From the NCBI RefSeq assembly GCF_002214365.1, contig NZ_CP014854.1:1785092-1849091 (forward strand): a stretch of 64,000 nt of DNA. The letters run 5' to 3'. The position numbers and the translations under genes were made by a program. Of the stretch, positions 35,523-44,068 are shown one piece after another. Within the stretch, counting starts at the first letter, position 1, and each line of letters starts with the position of its first letter. The notes below the pieces were generated by a model. That model did not search any database and had not been told where the DNA came from. It saw only the letters and a list, made by a program, of their open reading frames with translations. Source of the stretch: Thermococcus celer Vu 13 = JCM 8558. GTDB lineage: Archaea > Methanobacteriota_B > Thermococci > Thermococcales > Thermococcaceae.

Positions 35523-35974
35523 AGTTCTTGAACAGACCCTTTTATTTTTTTATTCTGGCATTTTTTCTCATGATCCTTTTTCCCGTTAATGTACTCATCG
35601 TTAGCGACGGGAATTCATCTCATGACTATATTCTGGGGGAAAAGAACATCACAATCTTCTACATACACAGCGTTGAAAGAAGCGAAATATACGAGGGGTT
35701 GAAAGTTAACAGGACAGGGATCTATGCCGTCGAAATGAAATGGAAGGACTTCGGTGCAGGATTACCCGAGGACATTCAATACATGGAGAACGGCTACTAT
35801 GTGAAGAAAATCAACATATACCTCGGAAAGAGTCTGGATTTCTGGTTTATCCCCCTTAATAGGGCTCAAATAAGCGTTGATGGTTCTATTATCTTCGCCC
35901 CAAAAACGGAAACACTTATGAAATTCGAAGTGAAGAGATGTTTATTAATACAAGCTCTGTTAGGGAGGTGCTGA
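35519..35974 (+). CDS. DUF1850 protein of the TAXI-TRAP cassette
   Basis: A 151-residue protein with one N-terminal membrane segment and an outside domain. IHSVERSEIYEG and EMKWKDFGAGLPED are the DUF1850 signatures. DUF1850 genes commonly lie between TAXI binding proteins and fused TRAP permeases, and it is probably an accessory subunit. The frame begins with GTG overlapping the previous stop, but GGGTGA also fits TTG 35528 as start. Confidence 0.85.
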   Translation: MKFLNRPFYFFILAFFLMILFPVNVLIVSDGNSSHDYILGEKNITIFYIHSVERSEIYEGLKVNRTGIYAVEMKWKDFGAGLPEDIQYMENGYYVKKINIYLGKSLDFWFIPLNRAQISVDGSIIFAPKTETLMKFEVKRCLLIQALLGRC

Positions 35975-35975
35975 G

Positions 35976-38282
35976 ATGGAAGAGATAAAAGAGATGGAAG
36001 AAGAAAAAGTGGAAGTCGTTTTGGAAAGAACGAGAACTTTATCCCCCAAACTGGAGATGCTAATAAGAATTGCAGCCGTCCTGATTGGTATCTATGAAAT
36101 ACTCTTCATATTCAACTTCAACTACACTCTCTACGATTTATTCTCGAGATTGGGGGTAAACATCGGCATCTTGAAGATCACATTTCAGAGCAAACAGGGA
36201 GAAGCTTTTGTGCTGGCCATGATACTCTTGATCACGTACGTCCTCTATCCTTTTAGGAAGCGGGAGAAGGAGCTCAAAAAAGTACCAGTTTATGACTACC
36301 TGCTCGTAATCCTAAGCTTGATCTCAATGTTTTACCTCTTTGCGGTCTACAACAGGTATGCAGAGTTCGCTGAGGTCTACATGCAGGATGTTATATTTGG
36401 AATCCTCGCAATAATCCTCGTGCTCGAGGCCACAAGAAGGGTTTTGGGATGGGTCCTGCCCTCCGTGGTGGTGGTGTTTTTAATATATGGAATCTACAAA
36501 GTTGGGTTCAACTGGGTGCGCTTCACCCAGCAGCTCTACTTCGATGAGGGAATATTTGGAATTCCCCTCTTCGTCATGACAATCTACGTCTTTGCCTTCG
36601 TGTTCTTCGGGGCATTCCTCCTCAAGATAGGGGTGAGCGATTATATCACTGAGTTTATGATATCCCTCTTTGGCGCCCGTCCCGGAGGTCCAGCTAAATC
36701 CGCCGTTGTTTCCAGTGGGCTTATGGGTACGGTGAGTGGTTCGAGTGTTGCGAACGTTTTGACCACCGGAACTTTCACAATACCCCTAATGAAAAAAGCA
36801 GGGTATCCCAAAGAAATCGCCGGGGCTGTGGAACCCGTTGCATCCACAGGAGGTCAGTTAATGCCCCCAATTATGGGTGCGGCGGCTTTCATCATGGCGG
36901 AATTTTTGGGGGTACCCTACAATAAGCTCATCATCGCTGCGGTTCTTCCAGCTCTGGTTTACTACTCGGGTGTTTACTTGTTCATAGACCTCGAAACAAA
37001 GCGTCTTGGACTAAAGGGAATGCCCAGAGAGAACTTTGCATCCCTCAGATACTTCGTGAGGAAACTCTACATACTCTCGCCCATACTCGTCATCACTGTG
37101 GCACTCGTCTGGGGAATAGCCCCCCACATATCGGCAATCTCATCCCTGGGAATAGCCATCTGGGTCTCATGGATTGCAAAGGACAAGATAGAAGGGCATG
37201 AACTGTTCTATGTTGGTGTAGCGTCCCTTACAACGGTGCTTATGTTCACAGGGAAAGGGATAGGAAAGCCCGTGGCACTGGTTCTCCTGCTGCTCGCTCT
37301 CATCCTCGTCGGCCTATCCTTTGTCTCAAACTTAACGAAGAGGAACGAAAAGCTCTACATAAGCCTGCTGTTCATACTATTCATTGCAATGACAAAATAT
37401 CTGGGCATGAGGAAGGAGCAGATACTTCTGATGACAGGAGTTCTTGGGATAGTCTTCTCGCTGATAGTGGGCTACTTCTCAAAGACTGAGGAAGGAAGAA
37501 AAATGTACTCGGCGACCTATGAATCCATGATAGACGCTGGAAAGACGAGCACAAGCGTGATGTTAGCCGCTGCAAGTGCCGGTTTAATACAGGGAGTTCT
37601 CACCATGACGGGGCTCGTGACGAGCTTGGGCTACAAGCTGGTCTCACTGACCGCAGGGAACCTATGGCTCCTGCTCCTCCTAACAATGGTGTTCAGCCTG
37701 ATACTCGGTATGGGTGTCCCCACAACGGCTAACTATATTATCACATCTTTAGTCGCCGCACCTGCAATCTATAACGCCGTCCTGGGATTACAGCCCTACA
37801 GCTCCCCCGTACCCGGCTTTGGAACTCCAATAGCCCTCCTAGCAGCACACTTCTTCGTGTTCTACTTTGGAATTTTAGCAGATATAACACCTCCCGTAGC
37901 TCTGGCGTCCTATGCGGGCTCTGCCCTAGCGGGAGGGGACTTCTGGAAGACAGCCCTAAACGCGGTTAAGTACGCCTTGGCGGGGTACATTGGACCGTAT
38001 ATATACTTCACCCACCCGGAGATGTTCCTGATAACGGTCTCAAAGTGGAATCCAATGATGATCGGTAAGGTGCTCTACTACCTCGTGGCGACGCTCTTCG
38101 TCATGTACCTGCTGGCCATAGCACTGACCGGCTTCTACCGCACCCACCTCAAGCCCTGGATACGCGGAGTGGTCGGCATCCTCGGGCTGGTCGGCGTGAC
38201 CCTGAACCCCATAGCCGTAGGAGCGGGGATCGTGGCCTGGCTCGGCCTGAAGTTCTACGGCAAAAAAGCCAGCACTTCGTGA
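35976..38282 (+). CDS. TRAP transporter permease, fused 4TM/12TM (TAXI type)
   Basis: A 768-residue membrane protein with about 18-20 segments, fusing the small (DctQ) and large (DctM) TRAP permease subunits. SGLMGTVSGSSVANVLTTG (near 248-266) and the later LGMGVPTTANYI (about 577-588) are DctM pore signatures. It drives ion-coupled uptake of the solute caught by the TAXI protein. GGAGGTGCTGAG precedes ATG 35976. The last 200 bases return to the GC content of the host genome. Confidence 0.93.
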   Translation: MEEIKEMEEEKVEVVLERTRTLSPKLEMLIRIAAVLIGIYEILFIFNFNYTLYDLFSRLGVNIGILKITFQSKQGEAFVLAMILLITYVLYPFRKREKELKKVPVYDYLLVILSLISMFYLFAVYNRYAEFAEVYMQDVIFGILAIILVLEATRRVLGWVLPSVVVVFLIYGIYKVGFNWVRFTQQLYFDEGIFGIPLFVMTIYVFAFVFFGAFLLKIGVSDYITEFMISLFGARPGGPAKSAVVSSGLMGTVSGSSVANVLTTGTFTIPLMKKAGYPKEIAGAVEPVASTGGQLMPPIMGAAAFIMAEFLGVPYNKLIIAAVLPALVYYSGVYLFIDLETKRLGLKGMPRENFASLRYFVRKLYILSPILVITVALVWGIAPHISAISSLGIAIWVSWIAKDKIEGHELFYVGVASLTTVLMFTGKGIGKPVALVLLLLALILVGLSFVSNLTKRNEKLYISLLFILFIAMTKYLGMRKEQILLMTGVLGIVFSLIVGYFSKTEEGRKMYSATYESMIDAGKTSTSVMLAAASAGLIQGVLTMTGLVTSLGYKLVSLTAGNLWLLLLLTMVFSLILGMGVPTTANYIITSLVAAPAIYNAVLGLQPYSSPVPGFGTPIALLAAHFFVFYFGILADITPPVALASYAGSALAGGDFWKTALNAVKYALAGYIGPYIYFTHPEMFLITVSKWNPMMIGKVLYYLVATLFVMYLLAIALTGFYRTHLKPWIRGVVGILGLVGVTLNPIAVGAGIVAWLGLKFYGKKASTS

Positions 38283-38328
38283 ATTTTCTTTTTTATCAAC
38301 ACTTTCTATACGTTTCCGCTTTAAGGTA

Positions 38329-38499
38329 TCAAGAATTGAGGGTTTGGTTTAGCTCCTTTATTATCTCCCTGGAGGTTCTCTCGTTCTGTTCTGAGATTGA
38401 CTTTGAGAGTCTCATGAGTATCCGGATGACCATAAGGGCTATCACCAGGGCGGCGGCCAGCATGAAGAGGTACTCAACGGCGGCCTGAGCCCGCCTCAT
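38329..38499 (-). CDS. 56-residue class III signal peptide protein (pilin-like)
   Basis: A short gene beginning MRRAQAAVEYLFMLAAALVI: basic residues, then QAAVEYLF, the Q-x-x-x-E-Y-L-F motif of archaeal class III signal peptides, then a hydrophobic helix. A FlaK/EppA-type prepilin peptidase would cut before the Gln. The tail is a charged coiled-coil-like helix, so it may be a minor pilin or a small membrane-anchored subunit. GGGTGGAGTT precedes ATG 38499, and ACTATATTAACC (about 38533-38544, minus strand) is a promoter. Confidence 0.75.
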   Translation of the reverse strand: MRRAQAAVEYLFMLAAALVIALMVIRILMRLSKSISEQNERTSREIIKELNQTLNS

Positions 38500-38586
38500 A
38501 ACTCCACCCCCGGGTCATTTTAAGTAACTAATGGTTAATATAGTTTTTGCCTGGAGCGGAGGATGCAAAAGAAAAGGGATAACGCC

Positions 38587-39795
38587 TCAGTAGAGCATAA
38601 CCTCGAAGCCGAGCTCGCTCAGCAGATCGGCCAGCTCCTCAGCGTCCACGTACACCAGCAGGTGGTGGTTCCCGAGGGTGCCGTCTATGAAGTCTATGGC
38701 ATCCTCCACCCGGAGCTTTACCTGCGTCCTGCAGCGAAAGTCGCTGTGCTCAACCCCGAGGACCTCCACGCCGGCAACAACCGCCTTCCTCCCGCGTATC
38801 TTCAGCAGGCTGGCCCTTCCCTTAGGCATCTGAACGGCGACCCCAACACCCATCCCGCTCTCGAAGTGCGACCTTAGCGTGTACCGCCCTATCAGAGGGG
38901 CCGTGCAGTGGGCGAGGATCACGTGGTTCTCGTCGTAGTCGGCCACGTTGCCCATGAAGGCGGGTTTGTCGAAGAAGCGCCTCGCTATCATCATCCCGAG
39001 GAGGGAGTTGAGCTCACCCTCGCAGGCCGCCGGAGTTCCCTCCGCGTTGAACATGGCCAGCGCCAGGCAGGGGGTGGCCTTGAGCTTTCCAATCAGGTCA
39101 AAGCAACCGATGGTGAAGCCGTCGAGCTTGTAGTCCTCCAGTATTCTCTTTATCGCGAGGTATATCCGTCCGGCCTTTACGAGCTCCTCCCGCTGGGGTT
39201 CCCTTATCTCAACGGCCCTTCCAACGATTCCCTCCACGGCCTTCCAGCCTTCCGCATCGGTGGTGGCATCGTAGTACTCGTAGAACTTCTTGAGACTTAT
39301 CCTCGTGTAGGGGAGCTCGAACCTCTCGTTGATGAGCCACGGCGAGATCCTCCCGATTAGGCCGATGCGCATGCGGAGGAACTTATCCAGAACCTCCTTC
39401 ATGTCGTCGTAGCCGAGGAGCGCGGCCTTGAGTTCGTTGAGGCCCTTTACCAGCGTGGACGGCACGAGTCTCTCCCTGAAGTACTCCCTGAGCTCTATCC
39501 CCGCGGCCATTGAGTTGTTGAACGGGTCACCGTAGATCACGATGGGCCTTCTGTAGATGGAGAACTCCTTGAGGACCCCCTCCGTGCCTCCCGTCAGAGG
39601 GTACAGGACTATCGCGTCCACCTCGTTGAAGTTGACCTCCTCTTTGGCCTCTTTGAGGTCCCCCTTGGTTGAGACGAAGAAGCCACCCACCACATCGAAC
39701 TCCCTCGCGAGGGCCGTCAGGAACTCCGAGGCTTTCTTCTCAAAGGACTTTGGATCAGCGAGTTCGCTGACTCCAAAAACGACTCCGACCTTCAT
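38587..39795 (-). CDS. L-fucose/L-arabinose isomerase-like protein
   Basis: A 402-residue protein of the FucI/AraA-like superfamily. The N-terminal half is Rossmann-like (VDAIVLYPLTGGTEG near 60-75, IVIYGDP). The C-terminal half has TIGCFDLIGK and AACEGELNSLLGMM, which match the metal-binding Glu/Asp segments of fucose isomerases. It is shorter than true FucI (about 590) and its substrate is unknown. GGGTGAAAGC precedes ATG 39795. It stands alone, divergent from the HARP gene. Confidence 0.72.
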   Translation of the reverse strand: MKVGVVFGVSELADPKSFEKKASEFLTALAREFDVVGGFFVSTKGDLKEAKEEVNFNEVDAIVLYPLTGGTEGVLKEFSIYRRPIVIYGDPFNNSMAAGIELREYFRERLVPSTLVKGLNELKAALLGYDDMKEVLDKFLRMRIGLIGRISPWLINERFELPYTRISLKKFYEYYDATTDAEGWKAVEGIVGRAVEIREPQREELVKAGRIYLAIKRILEDYKLDGFTIGCFDLIGKLKATPCLALAMFNAEGTPAACEGELNSLLGMMIARRFFDKPAFMGNVADYDENHVILAHCTAPLIGRYTLRSHFESGMGVGVAVQMPKGRASLLKIRGRKAVVAGVEVLGVEHSDFRCRTQVKLRVEDAIDFIDGTLGNHHLLVYVDAEELADLLSELGFEVMLY

Positions 39796-39854
39796 GCTTT
39801 CACCCAATAGTTTTAAACTTTGGGCCTAAATAAGCTTGTGGTGGTAGCGTGACA

Positions 39855-40451
39855 ATGCGGTTCGTCCTCGATACGAGCATCTTCGTCAATCCCGAGGTCA
39901 GGGATAGGTTTGGCGCCTCACCCACTGAGGCCATGAAAACTTTTCTGGACTATGCCGGAAGGCTCTTTGGAAGGGTCGAGTTCTACATGCCCCCCGGCAT
40001 CTACCGCGAGGTCGTGCACTTCGTCGATGAGGAGGAACTCCTACCCGGGATTGAGCTCTACATAATCAAAAAGCCCCCCAACGTTCACGACATCAGGATC
40101 CCAGCTTTCGTGGTTTACGAACTCATTGAGGACGTGAGGAGAAGGATAGATAAGGGCCTTCGCGTTGCTGAAAAGGCCGTCCGGGAGAGCGTGGTTGAGA
40201 CGGACAACGTGGACAAGATAATCCAGAAGCTACGCAGGAACTATCGGAGGGCACTTCGTGAGGGCATCGTTGACAGCAAGGAGGACTTCGAGCTCATCCT
40301 CCTCGCCAAGGAGCTCGATGCTACCATCGTATCCGCCGACGTTGGAATCCTCACGTGGGCCCAGAAGATGGGCATCAAGTGGGTAGACGCCGCGAACTTC
40401 AGGGAACTGCTCGAGGGCCTCGTGAAGAAGCTGGGAGGGAAAAATTTATAA
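39855..40451 (+). CDS. HARP: protein-only RNase P (RNA ligase partner / UPF0278 family)
   Basis: A 198-residue PIN-domain protein matching the 'RNA ligase partner' family, now known as HARP (homologues of Aquifex RNase P), which trims 5' leaders of tRNA precursors. It begins MRFVLDTSIFVNPEVR (first PIN Asp); other acidic residues are in SKEDFELILLAKELDATIVSAD (about 139-160), and the C-terminus is WAQKMGIKWVDAANF. A helical insertion (about 85-125) is the family's multimerisation region. Start ATG 39855 rather than GTG 39849, by family N-terminus. Its stop codon lies inside the TATA box of the tRNA-Thr gene that follows. Confidence 0.88.
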   Translation: MRFVLDTSIFVNPEVRDRFGASPTEAMKTFLDYAGRLFGRVEFYMPPGIYREVVHFVDEEELLPGIELYIIKKPPNVHDIRIPAFVVYELIEDVRRRIDKGLRVAEKAVRESVVETDNVDKIIQKLRRNYRRALREGIVDSKEDFELILLAKELDATIVSADVGILTWAQKMGIKWVDAANFRELLEGLVKKLGGKNL

Positions 40452-40453
40452 AT
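40438..40453 (+). promoter_or_regulatory. tRNA-Thr (GGT) promoter overlapping the HARP stop
   Basis: GAAAAATTTATAAATGCC gives a TATA box at 40442-40451. The last HARP codons (AAT TTA TAA) are part of it, about 30 bases before the tRNA. Confidence 0.65.
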
Positions 40454-40477
40454 GCCAATCTGCATGCTATCATCGAC

Positions 40478-40554
40478 GCCCCGGTGGCTCAGCCTGGTGG
40501 AGCGGCCGCTTGGTAAGCGGCAGGCCGCGGGTTCAAACCCCGCCCGGGGCTCCA
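40478..40554 (+). tRNA. tRNA-Thr (anticodon GGT)
   Basis: A 77-nt cloverleaf with acceptor GCCCCGG/CCGGGGC, anticodon loop TTGGTAA between GCCGC and GCGGC, T-loop GTTCAAACC and encoded CCA. It reads ACC and ACU codons. It lies 26 bases after the HARP gene. It is one of the two tRNA genes here with no A-D repeat module directly downstream. Confidence 0.95.
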
Positions 40555-40758
40555 TTCTAACAGGCTTTCGAAGAAGTTCTCAGCGATTTTCTGGTTTCTG
40601 TGAGGTCCATCCTTCTTAGAAGGGGAGTGTCGTTGGAGGGGGCCAATAAACACACGATACAGTCCCTTCAGCATCCGTTTGAGTTGCAGAGTACCCTTCT
40701 TGAAATCCAGCCGAGCGAAAAGCTTAATAAGGAACCCTTTAACCCACTACCGCGGCAT

Positions 40759-40836
40759 GGGGCCGTGGGGTAGCTTGGTCCATCCTGCGGGCTTTGGGAG
40801 CCCGTGACCCGGGTTCGAATCCCGGCGGCCCCACCA
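40759..40836 (+). tRNA. tRNA-Pro (anticodon TGG)
   Basis: A 78-nt cloverleaf with acceptor GGGGCCG/CGGCCCC, anticodon loop TTTGGGA between GCGGGC-type stems, T-loop GTTCGAATC and encoded CCA. It reads CCA codons. The TATA-like element GCTTAATAAGG lies near 40721-40731. Confidence 0.95.
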
Positions 40837-40839
40837 TAG

Positions 40840-40870
40840 CAACCCTTTCTTGCGAAAGCGTTGACGGAAA
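40840..40870 (+). repeat. tRNA-downstream repeat, module D (copy 2)
   Basis: Identical over 31 bases to 28595-28625, and again beginning four bases past the tRNA CCA. It contains the small hairpin TTGCG/CGAAAGCG. Together with the modules that follow it fills the gene-free 710 bases between tRNA-Pro and the Nre gene. Confidence 0.85.
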
Positions 40871-40949
40871 GAGTACGTGCGGTTTTAAAGTTCGATGTTT
40901 TAGCGTGGATTAACGTTTAACTTGTCCATTTTGCAGGGTTTCCTGCCCA

Positions 40950-41050
40950 CAAGGCGCCCTTCGGGCGCCAGAACAAAAGTGAAACCAGTTTAATAGCAGG
41001 TCTTAACGTTAATCCTCTTTCACCAACCCAACTTTAGAGCGCACGCTCTC
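40950..41050 (+). repeat. tRNA-downstream repeat, module B (copy 2)
   Basis: Begins with the perfect hairpin GGCGCCC-TTC-GGGCGCC (40953-40969), then AGAACAAAAGTGAAACCAG and TAGCAGGTCTTAACGTTAAT, and ends near AACTTTAGAGCGCACGCTC. It matches 41394-41470 directly and 1025-1106 and 53821-53870 in reverse complement. It is followed by the inverted repeat AAGCTTTT-TCT-AAAAGCTT (41088-41106). Confidence 0.85.
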
Positions 41051-41107
41051 GTTCCACCCTCTTATTAGAAGGGGCCACCTTTTGCTCAAGCTTTTTCTAA
41101 AAGCTTG

Positions 41108-41285
41108 AAAAAAGTTCGATCAAAAGGTTGTGATTCTTTTTTTAGGCGATTTTGAGGCGTGTTTGCTTCTAAAAGGGTTGTTCAATCTTGAATTCGCCGT
41201 TAACGTGGTCTTGGTGGAGGGTTTGCTTTTGGATAGCGCTCCTTTGGAGCGCGGGGGAATCCTAAACCCCTTGGATTTGGTCATT
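41108..41285 (+). repeat. tRNA-downstream repeat, modules A + C (tRNA-Pro copy)
   Basis: Module A (41112-41206) matches 28138-28240 and 54009-54096 in reverse complement. Module C (41208-41280) carries hairpin GCGCTCC-TTT-GGAGCGC. The A-then-C order and the spacing are the same as at tRNA-Leu, so A+C is one composite unit. A 73-codon frame (41130-41351) crosses it and resembles a frame in the tRNA-Leu copy, but it has no ribosome site and is broken in the tRNA-Thr copy, so I do not call it a gene. Confidence 0.85.
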
Positions 41286-41391
41286 TTAATCTTGAATTCG
41301 GAGTTCAATGGCCGTTTGAGGGTGCAAACACCAACGGAAGGAGCTCTCTAACGAAATCACCATTTTTTCGCCAGCCTTTTCCCAAAAGGCT

Positions 41392-41475
41392 GCAAGGCGC
41401 CCTTCGGGCGCCAGAATAAAAGTGAAACCAGTTTAATAGCAGGTCTTAACGTTAATTCCCTTTCACCACCCAACC
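41392..41475 (+). repeat. tRNA-downstream repeat, module B (copy 3)
   Basis: A second module B in the same gap, again with GGCGCCC-TTC-GGGCGCC and GTGAAACCAGTTTAATAGC, about 440 bases after copy 2 and in the same orientation. Direct repeats this close could recombine and delete the A+C unit between them. Confidence 0.85.
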
Positions 41476-41547
41476 TGAGAGTCCCTGTAAAAACTCGTGT
41501 TTGGTGACCACAACAGACATAAATACCCCCAGGCTTACCAGCATTCG

Positions 41548-42831
41548 ATGAGCACCCCAATCTTCAACTCGAAGCTCTGTGCGATCTGCAAGGGCAGGAA
41601 GCTCCTATGCGGCAGGCCAACCTGCCCTATCCTCGAGCGCTTCAGGGTAGCCAGAGCCGTCGAGAAAAAACTCAACAAGCGTCACCTCTTCGGCTCTTCG
41701 CCGCCAAGCATCTTCGTTGGAGAGTACGGTTACCCAAAGGTTCGGATAGGCCCCCTCGTGCCCCCCATCGAGGGCAACACGGACTACCTCGACAACCCGC
41801 TGAAGTGGGAGGATAAGACGATAAGGGACGTACTCCATTACCGCTCCCTCCTGGTGATGGGCGAAACGAGGGCCGACGTTAACATTCGGAGAAGCGGGAG
41901 GCTGTTGAGCGAGGTTCAGGAGTTGGCCATGTCGATAAAACCCGTTGACAGCGAGATACTCCTGAAGAGGAAGCCCGTCCTCAGAGTCCTACCGAGCGAG
42001 TTCGCGCCGCCCCTGGGCCCGAAGGCCGAGCTCCTCGATTTCGAGCTCACCGAGAACCCGAGGATACCGAGGAGGACGGACTACGTTGTGAGCGATGAGC
42101 TGAAGGCGGAGCAAGCCATAATGCGCCTCTACAATTGGGGCTTCGACGAATACTACATAATAAGGCTCCTCTCGGCCGGGCTCCTCGGGATTAACAGGAA
42201 ACTCGTTCCCACGAGGTGGAGCATCACCGCCGTGCAGGACACGATAGGAAAGAACCTTCGGAGGGAGGTCGTCCTCTATCCACCCATCAACGATTACGAG
42301 GTCTACTTCCACCGTTTCCTCGGAAACCGCTACGCCGTTCTCCTGATGCCTGAGGGCTACGCCTTCGAGCTCCTTGAGGTGTGGCTTAAGGGTTCCCTCT
42401 TCGGCGCGGGCGAGCCGAGCGTGATACACGACTACGAGGACTTCCGGGGGAGGAGGGAGTACGTGAAGGAAACCGCCGGGGCCTACTACGCCGCCCGTTT
42501 GAGCGTTCTCGAAGCGCTCAGGGCGAGGAGAAGGAGTGCGAGGGTGGTCGTCTTCCGCGAGGTAACGCCGGAGTACTACGCTCCCGTGGGAGTCTGGCAG
42601 ATAAGGCTGGGTGTTAAGAAGGCGATGGGCAACGTGGTGGGCCGCTTTGAGACCCTTGGAGAGGCGCTCGACGCGGTGAGAAGGCGTCTCGAGCATCCGT
42701 TAGAGAGGTACCTTGAGAGAAGCTACGTCCTCGGAAGCCTCGCGAGGCAGAAGACATTGGACCAATGGCTCGGAAGGAAGTTATACCGCATCAACGAAAA
42801 GGAAGGCGGTGACCATCCCGCTGATTTGTGA
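41548..42831 (+). CDS. Nre-family DNA repair protein with PCNA-binding tail
   Basis: A 427-residue archaeal Nre protein (DUF650/DUF651), implicated in repair of DNA damage together with PCNA. An N-terminal zinc-type cluster CAICKGRKLLCGRPTCP lies at about 10-26. Near the C-terminus QKTLDQWL (near residue 410) is a good PCNA-interacting (PIP) box. I start at ATG 41548 (MSTPIFNSKLCAIC); the frame extends 17 codons upstream, but CATAAATACC (about 41518) looks like the TATA box, so the mRNA would be nearly leaderless. Confidence 0.85.
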   Translation: MSTPIFNSKLCAICKGRKLLCGRPTCPILERFRVARAVEKKLNKRHLFGSSPPSIFVGEYGYPKVRIGPLVPPIEGNTDYLDNPLKWEDKTIRDVLHYRSLLVMGETRADVNIRRSGRLLSEVQELAMSIKPVDSEILLKRKPVLRVLPSEFAPPLGPKAELLDFELTENPRIPRRTDYVVSDELKAEQAIMRLYNWGFDEYYIIRLLSAGLLGINRKLVPTRWSITAVQDTIGKNLRREVVLYPPINDYEVYFHRFLGNRYAVLLMPEGYAFELLEVWLKGSLFGAGEPSVIHDYEDFRGRREYVKETAGAYYAARLSVLEALRARRRSARVVVFREVTPEYYAPVGVWQIRLGVKKAMGNVVGRFETLGEALDAVRRRLEHPLERYLERSYVLGSLARQKTLDQWLGRKLYRINEKEGGDHPADL

Positions 42832-42864
42832 TCGCCTCAGGCCTAAACCGTAGGGGGTTTTGGA

Positions 42865-43983
42865 ATGAGGAGGAAGCTCGCGCTCATAAGCCTCGACGGA
42901 AACGGGGTCTACAACCTGAAGCACATGCCCTTCCTGAGCGAGTTGATCGAGGGGGGAAGCTTCAGCGTCGTGGACTCCATCTTCCCGACGCTGACGGACC
43001 TGGTGCACACGAGCGTGATGACGGGGGTGTGGCCCAGGGATCACGGCGTCGTCGAGAACGGCTACTACGACCGCCTCAGCGACAGGAAGGTCAACTTCTA
43101 CGAATACGAGGTCGCCTTCAACCCGCACAGGGTGATAAACGCACCGACCATCGTCGACCTGCTTCGGGCAAGGGGGATCAGGACGGCCAGCGTTTCCGGT
43201 TATACAATGCCCCCCTTCAGCGGAACCGACGTGAGGATCTTCCCGCCCTTCTTCGCGAACGATAAGCTCTATCGGGAGCACGGAAGGGACTGGAAGAAGG
43301 ACCTGTGGGTTCTGAATTCGGCCCTCTACCTCCACGAGGAGTGCAGGCCGGACCTGATTCTGGTTCACTTCGCATCGATAGACGGCATGAGCCACGACCA
43401 CGGGCCGTTGAGCGAGGGTTCCCTCAGGGCGGTGGAGACCGTTGATGGGGCTTTGAAAACCCTCTGGGAACGGTTAAGGGACGAGTACGCCTTCGTAATC
43501 TTCGCCGACCACGGACAGGAGAGGGTTCACACCTGGGTCAACCTCAGGACCTACCTCAGGAAACACGGGATAGAAACGCTGAGGGTTTCCTCGGGAGGCG
43601 GCGTCCACGTCTACCTGAAAAATCCGAACGAGGCCGAGGATGCCTTCCAGATCCTGAGGAGGGCGCCGGGGGTCGAGAGGGTCTTCTTCCGCGAGGATCT
43701 GGAGCACCTCAACACACCGAAGGGCGGCGAGCTTGTAGTCTCGGCGAAACCCGGTTACTGGTTCTGCTCTCACCGGATGTGCAGGGGGATAAAGGGCGTG
43801 AGCCACTGGGTTAAGGGCATGCACGGTTCAATGAACGAGCCTGATATGAAGGTCCCCCTGGTTCTCTGGGGGTTCGAGAGGGTTGAGCTCAACGAGCCGA
43901 GCCTCACGGACATCGCTCCCACCGTTTTGAAGTTCTTCGGTGTGGAGAAGCCGGCCAACATGGTGGGGAAGAGTTTGATTTAG
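42865..43983 (+). CDS. Alkaline-phosphatase-superfamily phosphodiesterase / nucleotide pyrophosphatase
   Basis: A 372-residue type I phosphodiesterase. LISLDGNGVYN (metal Asp), FPTLTDLVHTSVMTGVWPRDHG (nucleophile Thr, about 42-63), HFASIDGMSHDHG (Asp/His, about 171-183) and IFADHGQERVHTW (Asp-His, near 212-224) make up the metal site. There is no signal peptide, so it is cytoplasmic; the substrate is unknown. GGGGGTTTTGGA precedes ATG 42865. It follows the Nre gene by 33 bases and may be cotranscribed. Confidence 0.85.
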   Translation: MRRKLALISLDGNGVYNLKHMPFLSELIEGGSFSVVDSIFPTLTDLVHTSVMTGVWPRDHGVVENGYYDRLSDRKVNFYEYEVAFNPHRVINAPTIVDLLRARGIRTASVSGYTMPPFSGTDVRIFPPFFANDKLYREHGRDWKKDLWVLNSALYLHEECRPDLILVHFASIDGMSHDHGPLSEGSLRAVETVDGALKTLWERLRDEYAFVIFADHGQERVHTWVNLRTYLRKHGIETLRVSSGGGVHVYLKNPNEAEDAFQILRRAPGVERVFFREDLEHLNTPKGGELVVSAKPGYWFCSHRMCRGIKGVSHWVKGMHGSMNEPDMKVPLVLWGFERVELNEPSLTDIAPTVLKFFGVEKPANMVGKSLI

Positions 43984-44068
43984 GAGAATCCGAGAAACAT
44001 CTGCCCACAAACCACGCAAAGGACGAAAATAACGGCGAAGGAATAATAACAGAGGGAAGGAACAGCCC

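Noticed and set aside
41130-41351. A 73-residue hydrophobic frame in the A+C repeat, similar to a frame at 53952-54188
   Set aside because: The likeness follows from the DNA repeat itself. There is no ribosome site, the two frames diverge after module C, and the tRNA-Thr copy has a 4-base deletion that breaks the frame.
43984-44068. A hydrophobic minus-strand frame continuing from the rps7 3' region (CYYSFAVIFVLC-like)
   Set aside because: It is only the other frame past rps7, with no start, ribosome site or promoter of its own.
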